From CAYVQF01 sp964454015 (GTDB taxonomy: Bacteria > Myxococcota_A > Bradymonadia > UBA4248): DNA of 19,546 nt. Made by a program: the position numbers and the translations under genes. The notes under the pieces were generated by a model. That model was given only the letters and a program-made list of their open reading frames with translations. It did not search any database and was not told the origin of the DNA. The stretch spans positions 1-19,546 of the forward strand of contig CAYVQF010000080.1 of NCBI GenBank assembly GCA_964454015.1, written 5' to 3'. Positions 1 to 7,446 of this stretch are shown here, one piece after another (position 1 is the stretch's first letter; each line of letters starts with the position of its first letter).

Positions 1-63
1 CCAACAAGCCCCAAAGTGGGCGTCGAGGCAAAGTCTTGGGGATGGGCCTCACGGCGCATTTGC

Positions 64-93
64 TTGTCTTGGGAGGGGGGGCGCGGCTATGTT
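64..93 (+). promoter_or_regulatory. Weak sigma70-like promoter candidate upstream of the His/Cys-rich protein
   Basis: TTGTCT (64-69) and TATGTT (88-93) each match the -35/-10 consensus at four of six positions and are 18 bp apart. They lie about 45 bp upstream of the ATG at 140. The gene upstream is outside the window, so read-through from the left cannot be excluded. This is a motif match only. Confidence 0.2.
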
Positions 94-139
94 GAGCCGT
101 TTCTTTGGGTTGGCGGTGCGGGCAACGAGAGGATAAACG

Positions 140-1396
140 ATGGGCGAGCATTCATGTGGCTGTGGTCACGATCATGGCGAGGGCGAACACGAGACGCCCA
201 TGACTCTCGAGGATCTCTTGGGGGTGAGCGAGCGGCTGTCGCCGGAGGAGAGGGTGGCCGAGGGGCAAGCCTTTTTGAACCATGCGCTCTCTTCCATGGA
301 AGCGCACCTGGATGAGGAGGAGAGCGTCTTCGAGCCGCTGATGCATCTGGCGGTGTCGGCACAGTGGTACGATGTCTTCTCCGACTTCGATGACCGCGTG
401 CAGGCGTGGTTGCAGCAGCGACCGACGTGGCAGGGGGTGAGGGCGGCCCTGGAGGTGTGGCGGGCCCAGGCGCGGCTCGACCACCTCTTCGCGGCGGCAG
501 AGGGCGACAGCGCTCAGGTGGCCGCCGGGGAGTGGCACGAGTTGGTGCGGGGCGCCCTTGCGGCGGCAGAGCAGCACCCGCGCGCCTTCTTCCCACTGTG
601 CGAGTGGGCCTACTATCACGTTGCGCCCAACGATTTTGCGCCCTTCGTGCTCGCCTTGTTGCCGGCGCTCCCAGAGACGCTGGCCCGGGTCTACCGACCG
701 GATCTGTTGCGGATGGGCTTCATGGCCTCCATGTTCCAGGCGGTCGACGATGGCCTGTCGGCGGCTGCGGCGGAGAAGATCCTGACGGCGGGTGAGGAGA
801 ACATGGGGTTGCGTTTTGCGCGGCATGCCTACCAGCGCTTGCAGGGACAGGGTGAGGCGGTGAGCGCCGAGGTGCTGGCGCGACCGCAGAGTTGGGGGGA
901 GCCCAGCCCGCTGCTGACGCTGCTGAGTGATTTCGCGCGCTACTTGGTGGTCGAGCGTGGCTGGCCCTGGCTGCGGGCGGAGATGGCGCGGGTGGCCCTG
1001 TTGCACTACCAGTTGGGGCGCCCAGCTTTGCTCTACGCCCAGGAGAAGCGACGCCGTCAGGCGCGCAAGCCGGCGGTGCGCTGGGTGGGGGCGCCGTCGC
1101 TCCTGGTGGAGCTGCGCTCTCTGGAGACGGCGGTGCAGCCGCTGGCGATCGACGATTGGCCGCGGGGGCACACGCTGTGTGCGCTGCTCCAAGCGGTGCA
1201 TCCGTGGTTCGACTTTTTGCGCGCCCAAGGTTTACTGCCGAGTCCAAGCCCGCGTTGGGTGGCGGAGCAAGCGTGGGTGGGGCGGCGCTGCGCCGAGGCG
1301 CTGGCGTCGGCGACGCGCATTCTCTGTGATCGCAAGATGTTCCGGGAGCTTCTCCCGGAGATTCAGGCCCAGACCCAGGCAGAGGGAGCGCCCTGA
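140..1396 (+). CDS. Uncharacterised 418-aa protein with a His/Cys-rich N-terminal tail
   Basis: I do not recognise the family. The first 20 residues are rich in potential metal ligands (H4, C6, C8, H10, H12, H17, with interspersed Glu). The rest is a soluble, Trp/Leu-rich, probably all-helical protein with no signal peptide or membrane segment. An acidic stretch around residues 55-65 precedes helices resembling repeat-type scaffolds, but no TPR consensus is clear. The ATG at 140 has a good ribosome site (GAGAGGA, 127-133, about six bases upstream). The His/Cys tail could bind Zn or Ni, as in metallochaperone tails or SEC-C-like tails, but its spacing does not match the SEC-C motif I know. The gene converges on the kinase gene, with 9 bp between their stop codons. 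Coding is supported by its length, its ribosome site and its fit between neighbours. The function is unknown. Confidence 0.8.
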   Translation: MGEHSCGCGHDHGEGEHETPMTLEDLLGVSERLSPEERVAEGQAFLNHALSSMEAHLDEEESVFEPLMHLAVSAQWYDVFSDFDDRVQAWLQQRPTWQGVRAALEVWRAQARLDHLFAAAEGDSAQVAAGEWHELVRGALAAAEQHPRAFFPLCEWAYYHVAPNDFAPFVLALLPALPETLARVYRPDLLRMGFMASMFQAVDDGLSAAAAEKILTAGEENMGLRFARHAYQRLQGQGEAVSAEVLARPQSWGEPSPLLTLLSDFARYLVVERGWPWLRAEMARVALLHYQLGRPALLYAQEKRRRQARKPAVRWVGAPSLLVELRSLETAVQPLAIDDWPRGHTLCALLQAVHPWFDFLRAQGLLPSPSPRWVAEQAWVGRRCAEALASATRILCDRKMFRELLPEIQAQTQAEGAP

Positions 1397-1411
1397 GCTT
1401 GGCGCTCAGGG
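1391..1411. terminator. Inverted repeat holding both convergent stop codons
   Basis: CCCTGAGC (1391-1398), a 5-nt loop, and GCTCAGGG (1404-1411) form a perfect 8-bp stem. The TGA of the plus-strand gene (1394-1396) lies in the left arm and the TGA of the minus-strand kinase (1406-1408) in the right arm. The position between convergent genes suits a bidirectional terminator. Neither side has a U-tract, so it would not be a canonical intrinsic terminator. Confidence 0.4.
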
Positions 1412-3325
1412 TGGCGGTGTTTTGGGCTGGGCCAAGGCCGGGAGGATGGCGTCGATGGTCCCGTCGCCATCGGGGACGACGCTCTTCGCAAAGGCGTGGT
1501 AGCCTTCCAACACGAAGTGCACCATGACGGGGGTCTGGCGGTAGGGGACGGTGGTGGTGCACGGGGTGCGTTCGCACACCAAGCGGCCGCCGATCTGAAC
1601 GGTGGCGCCCGTCGGTTCGCTCACGAAGTGCCACTCGACGAAGCGCTGCGGCTCCATGGCGCCGACGTGTTTGGCGTCGCCCTCTTTGGCCTGCACCACT
1701 TGAGGTGCTTTGGTCGCGCGCAGGCCTTTGTCTTCTCGGCCAAAGAGCCACCAGCCGACGAAGACGATGTTGGCGATGGCGACGGCGCCGATGAGGGTGA
1801 GCAATAACTTGCGGCGCCGTAGGCGCGTGTTGAGCATCGCGCGGATGTCGATGGGTTCTTGCTGCTCGAAGCCGAAGTGCTGTTGTTGATAGGGCTGGGG
1901 TTGGTAGGCCGAGACCGGCTTGGGGTGCAGGGTCTGGGCGCTGTCCCAGGCAAAGGCCTCACCGCTGTCATCCTCGTGGCTGGGCGCAAGTTGCGGTGGC
2001 GACGGGAGCGGCCGGGTGGGGAGGTTGGGCGCTGCGGGCGGTGTTGGCTGAAGCGGCGGGGGACGGGGCGGGGCGAAGGCGGGTGGTGCCGACGGTGGAC
2101 GGGGCGGGTCGATGACGGGTGGCGGCGCGTGTTGCGGTGTCGTGAACTGTTGAGGGGGCTGTTGCGGGGGCTGTTGGGGACGCGCCAAGACGGTTTTCTC
2201 TGCGTTGCCCAGGGCGAGGGCAGGCGCCGTGGCGGGGGAAGGGGCGTGCTGGAAGTGGGTCGCCATGTCTTGGAGCGCCGAGATGGACGAGGCCTGGGTG
2301 GCCTCGCCATCGAAATCATCGGCGTCATAGGTGTCGACGCCGAAGTTCTCGTCGGTGACGACAGCCGAGTCGAGGGTCAGATCCAAGGAGCTCGGTCCTT
2401 GGCGGTTGGGGTAAGCACCCGAGTCTTTCATGGCGTAGGCACCAGGGAGGGCTGGAGCAAGTTGGAATCGCGGCCCAAGGGTTTGGAAGGCTTGCAGAAA
2501 AGCGCCGGCATCGGGGAAGCGGTCCTCCACCCGGACGGCGAGGGCCCTCTTGAACACATCACCGATAGCTCCTTGACACAAAAAGTCGGGCAAACGCAAG
2601 TCGCCGGTGCAGTGCTGGACCATGGACGCGTAAGGGTCGTCGTCAACGACGGGAAGGCCTTGGAGCGCTTCGGCGATGATCAGCGCCATCTGGTAGACGT
2701 CGATGGCCGGGGTGACGCGCTGTTCCTGAATGTACTCCGGCGCCAAGTAGCGCGGTGTGCCGAAGAGGCGGCCCGTCTCGGTCAGGCGTCCACCAGACTC
2801 GGCTCGGGCGACGCCGAAGTCGAGGACACAGAGGGCCTCTCTCTGCTCGCCTGGGTTGGTGAGCATCAAGTTGGCGGGTTTGAGGTCCTTGTGGATGATG
2901 CCGGCGCGATGGCCCACGGCGAGGGCGTCGAGGATGGGGGTGAAGAGGTGGTGCAGCCGGGCGGGGAGCATGGGCCCGTGGAGGGCGAGCTCCTGGTCTA
3001 GGGAGCGTCCCTCGAGGATTTCCATGGCGATGTAGGGGAGGCGATGGGCGCCATGGAAACCGAAGTCGTGGATGCGGACGACGTTGGGGTGGCGGATGCG
3101 GGCAGCGATCTGGGCCTCACGGATGAAGCGCTCGCCGAAGCTGGGGTCAGCGGCCGTCTTGTGCAGGTCGAGGACCTTGAGGGCGACGGTGCGTTCGATG
3201 AGGAGCTGCCGGGCTTGGTAGACCGTAGCGAAGCCGCCGACTCCAAGGACACCCTGGATGACATAGCGTCCGTCTATACGCTCGCCGACCTGCAGGTCGG
3301 GAGTGGCTGGCGCTGTCCCCTTCAT
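1406..3325 (-). CDS. Membrane-anchored eukaryote-like Ser/Thr protein kinase with C-terminal PEGA domain
   Basis: This is a PknB/Pkn-type kinase of 639 aa. The kinase domain spans residues ~20-285. It has the glycine loop GVGGFATV (28-35), VALK with Lys50, helix-C Glu70, HKDLKPAN (145-152; catalytic Asp147 and Lys149), DFG (169-171) and APE (195-197). The residue before the catalytic Asp is Lys rather than Arg, so it is a non-RD-type loop. A long Pro/Gln-rich linker (~365-490) leads to one membrane helix (~507-528). A PEGA-type beta domain (~564-630) follows, outside the cytoplasm. This is a common myxobacterial architecture: a cytosolic kinase with an extracytoplasmic, possibly envelope-binding tail. 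The ATG at 3325 has an AAGG site six bases upstream. Substrates cannot be read from sequence. It is transcribed away from panB and stands alone. Confidence 0.95.
   Translation of the reverse strand: MKGTAPATPDLQVGERIDGRYVIQGVLGVGGFATVYQARQLLIERTVALKVLDLHKTAADPSFGERFIREAQIAARIRHPNVVRIHDFGFHGAHRLPYIAMEILEGRSLDQELALHGPMLPARLHHLFTPILDALAVGHRAGIIHKDLKPANLMLTNPGEQREALCVLDFGVARAESGGRLTETGRLFGTPRYLAPEYIQEQRVTPAIDVYQMALIIAEALQGLPVVDDDPYASMVQHCTGDLRLPDFLCQGAIGDVFKRALAVRVEDRFPDAGAFLQAFQTLGPRFQLAPALPGAYAMKDSGAYPNRQGPSSLDLTLDSAVVTDENFGVDTYDADDFDGEATQASSISALQDMATHFQHAPSPATAPALALGNAEKTVLARPQQPPQQPPQQFTTPQHAPPPVIDPPRPPSAPPAFAPPRPPPLQPTPPAAPNLPTRPLPSPPQLAPSHEDDSGEAFAWDSAQTLHPKPVSAYQPQPYQQQHFGFEQQEPIDIRAMLNTRLRRRKLLLTLIGAVAIANIVFVGWWLFGREDKGLRATKAPQVVQAKEGDAKHVGAMEPQRFVEWHFVSEPTGATVQIGGRLVCERTPCTTTVPYRQTPVMVHFVLEGYHAFAKSVVPDGDGTIDAILPALAQPKTPPP
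2147..2182. repeat. Short 12-nt tandem repeat encoding Pro-Gln-Gln-Pro in the kinase linker
   Basis: Two 12-nt units differing at one base (CTGTTGAGGGGG, 2147-2158; CTGTTGCGGGGG, 2159-2170) and a third, degenerate unit (2171-2182) lie in the kinase gene. Read on the minus strand they encode the PQQP repeats of the flexible linker. The repeat number could vary by slippage without breaking the frame. Confidence 0.7.
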
Positions 3326-3646
3326 TGCCTACCTTGAGACGCTGCGCGGTGCACAGCCGAAGCGCGGCTCCTACTCTTCTCCAAGAACCAAGTTATGCGA
3401 TAGCGCCCAGGGGGTCCAGTCATCAAGGTGGGAGCGGCTTGGTTGCGCGCCTCAGGGCTTGACGTGGGGCAGTGGATACATTAGTCGAGGGCACCGCTCG
3501 TGGCATTGCCACCGGTGGTGTGGAGCGCCTTGGGCGCGATGTGGCGCCGTCGCCTGGAGCGGTGTGCCCGGGACGACGTGAGCGCGGGTGTGACGGCAGA
3601 GACAGGCCCGAACCCAGACGCGGGTCGGGACCACGAGGTGAGCGGG
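3326..3646. other. Divergent intergenic region between kinase gene and panB, no gene seen
   Basis: About 320 bp separate the kinase start (3325, -) from the panB start (3647, +). Short open frames here are shadows: the frame that runs into panB from 3500 adds 49 residues with no family similarity. I see no strong sigma70 promoter. TTGACG (3459-3464, +) is a good -35 match but has no convincing -10 at 16-18 bp. On the minus strand a CATAAC-like -10 has no clear -35. No riboswitch motif was recognised. Confidence 0.6.
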
Positions 3647-4453
3647 ATGGCAGAGACGCGGTTGACGACGTGGGCGCTTCAGCGCAAGAAAGAACAGGGT
3701 GAGCGGCTGGTCATGGTGACGGCCTACGATGCGACCTTTGCGCGCTTGGCCGACAGGGCGCAGGTCGACATGATCCTGGTGGGCGACAGCTTGGGGAACG
3801 TGGTGCAGGGGCACGAGACGACCTTGCCCGTGACCCTGGATGAGATGATTTACCACTGTCGCTGTGTGGCGCGTGGTGCGGCGCGGGCGTTTTTGGTGGG
3901 CGATCTGCCCTTTGGTGCCTATCAGGTCTCCCTCGAGCAAGGGATGGCTTCGGGATTGCGCCTGATGAAAGAAGGGGCCGTGCAGGCGGTCAAACTCGAA
4001 GGCGGCGCGGTGCAGGCGCCCCTGGTGGCGCGGTTGACCGCCTGCGGTGTCCCGGTCATGGGGCATCTGGGTTTGACCCCGCAGTCCGTGCACCAGCTCG
4101 GTGGCTACCGGGTCCAGGGGCGCAACGCGGCTGACGAGCAGCGGATCTTCGACGATGCCCTCGCCCTGGAGGCCGCGGGTGCTTTTGCGTTGGTTTTGGA
4201 GTGTGTCCCGGCCCAGTTGGCGCAACGGGTCCAAGGGGCGCTGCGGATCCCTGTCATCGGAATCGGGGCGGGCAGCGCTTGCGATGGCCAGGTCTTGGTC
4301 ATTTACGATCTCCTGGGGCTCTATGAGGGGAGCCCACCGAAGTTCGTCAAGAACTTTGCCACGTTGACCCAAGTTGTGGGCGACGCGCTGCGCGCCTACG
4401 GTGAGGAGGTGCGCAGCGGGGCTTTTCCGGCCTCGGCGCACAGCTTTGAGTGA
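3647..4453 (+). CDS. panB: 3-methyl-2-oxobutanoate hydroxymethyltransferase (ketopantoate synthase, PanB)
   Basis: PanB transfers a hydroxymethyl group from 5,10-methylenetetrahydrofolate to 2-oxoisovalerate to make ketopantoate, the first committed step to pantothenate and CoA. It is a cytosolic TIM-barrel enzyme. The 268 residues match the usual family length end to end. VGDSLG (metal ligand Asp47), GDLPFGAY (Asp86), VKLEGG (Lys116), GHLGLTPQSV (140-149), LECVP (catalytic Glu185) and the IGIGAG loop (204-209) are all present. The start at 3647 is chosen because the family begins here and GAGGTG (3635-3640) sits six bases upstream. The frame stays open to 3500, but that extension is unlike PanB. 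panC follows after 27 bp, forming an operon. No panD or panE lies in the window. Confidence 0.97.
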   Translation: MAETRLTTWALQRKKEQGERLVMVTAYDATFARLADRAQVDMILVGDSLGNVVQGHETTLPVTLDEMIYHCRCVARGAARAFLVGDLPFGAYQVSLEQGMASGLRLMKEGAVQAVKLEGGAVQAPLVARLTACGVPVMGHLGLTPQSVHQLGGYRVQGRNAADEQRIFDDALALEAAGAFALVLECVPAQLAQRVQGALRIPVIGIGAGSACDGQVLVIYDLLGLYEGSPPKFVKNFATLTQVVGDALRAYGEEVRSGAFPASAHSFE

Positions 4454-4480
4454 GGATGCGCTGGGCCAAGGAGTGTTGCG

Positions 4481-5362
4481 ATGGATGTGGGCGCAGGGGC
4501 TGCGATTCCCGTACTCAGTGAGATAAGTGCGCTGCGGGCTTGGAGCGCTGCGGCGCGCGAGCGTTCGGGGCGTGTGGCTTTCGTCCCCACCATGGGGGCC
4601 TTGCACGCTGGCCACCTTTCGCTGATCGCGGCGGCCAAGGCCGCGTGTGCGCAGGTGGTGGTCTCGATTTATGTGAACCCGACGCAGTTTGGCCCGCAGG
4701 AAGACCTGGCGGCCTACCCACGCGATCTCGCGGGGGATCTTCGCTTGGCGGCAGAGGCCGGCGCTGACGTGGTGTTTGCGCCCTCGGATCAGGTGATGTA
4801 TCCCCGCGGCGCTGGTTCGACGTGGGTGGAGGTGCAGGGCTTGACCGAGCACCTGTGCGGGGCTTTCCGGCCGGGGCATTTTCGGGGGGTGACGACGGTG
4901 GTGGCGCGCCTCTTCAACCTGGTGCAAGCCGACGTGGCCTTCTTCGGCGAGAAAGACTATCAGCAGGTGGCGGTGGTGCGGCGGATGGTGGAGGACTTGG
5001 GCATGCCTATCGAGGTCGTGAGCTGTCCCACGGTGCGCGAGGCCGACGGGCTCGCCATGAGCTCGCGCAACGCGCTGCTGCCGGCGTCCTTACGTGCTCA
5101 GGCGTGTGTGCTCTATCGCGGGTTGTCGGCGGCGCGCGGGCTCTATGTCTCTGGCGAAAGGCGACGCGGTGTCCTGCTGAGTGCGGCCACTTGCGAGATC
5201 GCCTTGGCGCCAGACGCACGCATTCAGTATGTGGATCTCGTCGATGCCACGACGCTCGAGCCACAAGGGCCCGAGGTGGGGGAGGCCGTGGTGATGGCCA
5301 TGGCGGTGCGTCTCGGCGCGGTGCGGCTCATCGACAACATGACGCTGGGCGTCGGGGCGTGA
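4481..5362 (+). CDS. panC: Pantothenate synthetase (pantoate--beta-alanine ligase, PanC)
   Basis: PanC joins pantoate and beta-alanine using ATP, through a pantoyl-adenylate, to give pantothenate. It is a cytosolic class-I-synthetase-like Rossmann enzyme. Visible motifs are PTMGALHAGH (36-45; the HxGH nucleotide motif), VNPTQFGPQED (65-75), GEKDYQQ (156-162) and EADGLAMSSRN (187-197; the KMSKS-equivalent loop). The length of 293 aa is normal. The ATG at 4481 has AAGGAG (4468-4473) seven bases upstream. It follows panB in the same transcript. It ends 14 bp from the stop of the convergent diguanylate cyclase gene. Confidence 0.97.
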   Translation: MDVGAGAAIPVLSEISALRAWSAAARERSGRVAFVPTMGALHAGHLSLIAAAKAACAQVVVSIYVNPTQFGPQEDLAAYPRDLAGDLRLAAEAGADVVFAPSDQVMYPRGAGSTWVEVQGLTEHLCGAFRPGHFRGVTTVVARLFNLVQADVAFFGEKDYQQVAVVRRMVEDLGMPIEVVSCPTVREADGLAMSSRNALLPASLRAQACVLYRGLSAARGLYVSGERRRGVLLSAATCEIALAPDARIQYVDLVDATTLEPQGPEVGEAVVMAMAVRLGAVRLIDNMTLGVGA

Positions 5363-5376
5363 GCTGGCTTGTCGTG

Positions 5377-6315
5377 TTAGGGGGCGAGGACGACGCGGTT
5401 GCGGCCGCCCTCTTTGGCCTGGTAGAGGGCGCGGTCGGCTCTCTGGATCAGGCGCTCTTCGTTGTCCCCTGGGGCCCACTGGGTGAGGCCGATGCTCAGG
5501 GTGAAGGGGGGCGCGGTGCTGCTCTGGCAGACGTGGCGAATGCGCTCGGCATAGATTTGTGCTTGTGCCAGGTGGGTCTTGGGCAGTAGTACCAGGAACT
5601 CCTCACCGCCGAAGCGGATGGGGATGTCCTCGGTGCGCGATTGTTGGCGCAAGATCTCGCCGAGGGCCATCAAGGCCTGGTCGCCCGTCTGGTGGCCAAA
5701 GGTGTCGTTGATGCGTTTGAAGAAGTCGATGTCCAAGAGGGCCACGGAGAAGACGTCGCCGTGGCGCGTGGCGGCCGCGCACAGGCGGTGGCAGGTTTCG
5801 GCCAAGACGCGGCGATTGACGAGGCCGGTGAGGGTGTCGACGCGGGCCAACGCTTCGATGCGCTGGTTGGCTTCTGCGAGCAGCGCGGCGCGCTGTTGGG
5901 CCAGGCGTGACTCCTTGGCGAGTTCGTTGGTGAGTTGCCCCAGCTTGGCGAAGAGGCCTTCGGGATCTGCTTGGGGGAGTTGGCCGAAGAGGATGATAGT
6001 GCCGCTGCAGTGATAGACCGTGAGGAAGAGGTGGAGGTCCGTGTCGAGGGGCAAGACCACCGGGTGGGACATGACACAATCGGGCGCGGCGTTGCCATCG
6101 CCGCGTGGTTCGATGGCCGCGGGCTCGAGGGCGGTGAAGGGGTCCAGCTCGAAGAGGTAGCGGCCGATGGGTTTTTCCGTGAGGTGACAGAGATCGCGGA
6201 AGGCCAGGTTGGTGGCCTGCACCCGATAGTCTCGGTCGAGGACGCAGACCATGAGGGTGTCGGAGTGTTCGAGGAAGTGGTCGAGCACGGCGCCGTTGGC
6301 GCAGGTCCACGTCAT
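5377..6315 (-). CDS. PAS-like sensor diguanylate cyclase (GGDEF family)
   Basis: It is predicted to make cyclic di-GMP from two GTP. The protein has 312 aa. Residues ~10-110 form a PAS-like domain (VCVLDRDYRVQATN near the start). Residues ~118-157 form a helical linker, probably a coiled coil for dimerisation. The GGDEF domain follows from DTLTGLVNRR (160-169). The active-site motif is GGEEF (236-240), with metal-binding Asp residues in LLDIDFFK (193-200). RTED (227-230) sits exactly five residues before it, a canonical RxxD inhibitory site, so product feedback is expected. There is no signal peptide or membrane segment, so it should be cytosolic. The start at 6315 overlaps the stop of the B12-binding gene as ATGA (6312-6315), implying translational coupling. 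The frame extends upstream to 6648, but that part is a shadow of the neighbouring gene. Confidence 0.93.
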   Translation of the reverse strand: MTWTCANGAVLDHFLEHSDTLMVCVLDRDYRVQATNLAFRDLCHLTEKPIGRYLFELDPFTALEPAAIEPRGDGNAAPDCVMSHPVVLPLDTDLHLFLTVYHCSGTIILFGQLPQADPEGLFAKLGQLTNELAKESRLAQQRAALLAEANQRIEALARVDTLTGLVNRRVLAETCHRLCAAATRHGDVFSVALLDIDFFKRINDTFGHQTGDQALMALGEILRQQSRTEDIPIRFGGEEFLVLLPKTHLAQAQIYAERIRHVCQSSTAPPFTLSIGLTQWAPGDNEERLIQRADRALYQAKEGGRNRVVLAP

Positions 6316-7400
6316 GGTTCTTCTCGCCGTTGGTCCCAGCGAGCGGAGATGTGATCCGCGGCGGTGTTGGCGGCGCCACCGACGCGGTCGGCGGCTAAGG
6401 TGTTGGCATAGCTGGGGAAGGTGCTGCAGGCCAGCCCGCCGATCATCAGCCAGGGTTGAGCTTGGATGGCGCGCAGCTCTTCCAGCAAGGTTTGGATGCT
6501 GAGCAGGGACAGCGGCATGGTGACGGAGAGGGCGACGAGGTCCGGGGGTTGCTCTCTGACGATGGCGAGGAGATCGACTGCGGGTGTGTTGGCCCCGAGG
6601 AAGAGGGTTTTCCACCCGCGCCGCTCGAGCAGTGTGGTGAAAATCCAAACGCCGAGCTGGTGGTGTTCATCCGGGGCGGCGCTGACGATGGCGTAGCCGC
6701 GCGGTGGCGCCTGGGGTGGTGGCATGCGTCCATAGGCGGCGCCGATGACGCGGCTGACCGTGGCGGTGGCGATGTGTTCGTGGGCGACGCGGATGGCGCC
6801 TCGGGCCCAGCGCTCTCCGATCTCGCGCATGGCTGGCTGCACCCAGTCGAGGAGAAAGCGCTCGAAGGCGTCCCAGTCGTTGCCGATGAAGGCGCTGGCC
6901 AAGTGGTTGGCCTTTGCGTCGTCACCGGTGAGGAGGCTGTGGCTGAAGGTATCTAGCTCAGGGGTGAGGCCTGTCGATGGGGTGGCGGGCGGTGCGCTGC
7001 CGACTTGGGCGAGGAGGTCGGGGTGGAGGTCGGTGAGCCAGTCATAGACGGTGGTGATGGCGGCGGCGGCGGCGGGATCGAGGTGGCGCTGGCAAGCGGC
7101 GCGCCAGGCGCTGAAGTGGGCCGGGAAGTAGTCGGGGCTGAAGCCGCGGGCCAGGTAGACCCGGTAGACCCACGGCAGCAAGTCCAGGAGGAGCGGGAAG
7201 GCGTTTTGGGCGACGACGGCGCAGATGAGGCGCGCGTGGTTGCGGTGGTTGTCGAGCATCAGCGCCAGAGGCGCGTCGCCAATGAGGGAAGCGGCGGCGA
7301 CTTCATCGCGCATGCGGCGGTTGACTTCGCCCAGGAGGGTGTCGAGTTGGACTTGGAAGGCAATGGCGGCATCGGAGCTGACATGGGGAAGTGGGGTCAA
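6312..7400 (-). CDS. Cobalamin-binding sensor protein with CarH-type light-sensor motifs and no HTH domain
   Basis: The C-terminal part (~233-350) is a B12-binding Rossmann domain with EHHQLG (245-250), an ExHxxG motif whose His247 would be the lower cobalt ligand, and a glycine pair at 321-322. Before it lies a helical cap (~150-225) with Trp198, nine residues, then Glu208-His209. This is the Wx9EH signature of the adenosylcobalamin-sensing helical bundle of CarH/LitR photoreceptors. The family's N-terminal MerR-type HTH is absent. Residues 1-130 are instead an unrecognised helical domain. The residue after Trp198 is Ala, whereas Thermus CarH has the upper-ligand His132 there. The start is TTG at 7400, supported by GGAGG five bases upstream. 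The PilZ gene lies 46 bp upstream and the diguanylate cyclase overlaps by 4 bp, suggesting this protein tunes c-di-GMP signalling. Cobalamin binding is likely. Light sensing is an inference. Confidence 0.9.
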   Translation of the reverse strand: MTPLPHVSSDAAIAFQVQLDTLLGEVNRRMRDEVAAASLIGDAPLALMLDNHRNHARLICAVVAQNAFPLLLDLLPWVYRVYLARGFSPDYFPAHFSAWRAACQRHLDPAAAAAITTVYDWLTDLHPDLLAQVGSAPPATPSTGLTPELDTFSHSLLTGDDAKANHLASAFIGNDWDAFERFLLDWVQPAMREIGERWARGAIRVAHEHIATATVSRVIGAAYGRMPPPQAPPRGYAIVSAAPDEHHQLGVWIFTTLLERRGWKTLFLGANTPAVDLLAIVREQPPDLVALSVTMPLSLLSIQTLLEELRAIQAQPWLMIGGLACSTFPSYANTLAADRVGGAANTAADHISARWDQRREEP

Positions 7401-7405
7401 GCAGG

Positions 7406-7410
7406 CCTCC
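7406..7410 (-). promoter_or_regulatory. Shine-Dalgarno site that supports the TTG start of the B12-binding gene
   Basis: On the minus strand GGAGG (plus-strand CCTCC, 7406-7410) lies five bases before the TTG at 7400-7398. No ATG or GTG in this frame is as well placed, so TTG is the best-supported start. Confidence 0.65.
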
Positions 7411-7446
7411 GAGGCGGTGATGCGGGCGAGGTTTGATGTCGGATTT

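Noticed and set aside
152..1228. 358-aa minus-strand frame antisense to the His/Cys-rich protein
   Set aside because: Arg/Gln/His-rich composition typical of a shadow. The plus-strand frame has a good ribosome site and more natural composition.
1859..3001. 380-aa plus-strand frame antisense to the kinase
   Set aside because: Gly/Val/Arg-rich with no domain. The kinase carries all the catalytic motifs.
3500..3646. Extended PanB start
   Set aside because: The extra 49 residues have no PanB similarity, and a good ribosome site precedes the ATG at 3647.
3452..4927. 491-aa minus-strand frame across panB and panC
   Set aside because: His/Arg/Gln-rich shadow composition. Both strongly conserved Pan enzymes are encoded on the other strand.
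6316..6648. Upstream extension of the diguanylate cyclase frame
   Set aside because: Arg/His-rich shadow of the B12-binding gene. The ATG at 6315 gives a normal PAS-GGDEF protein and a classic ATGA overlap.
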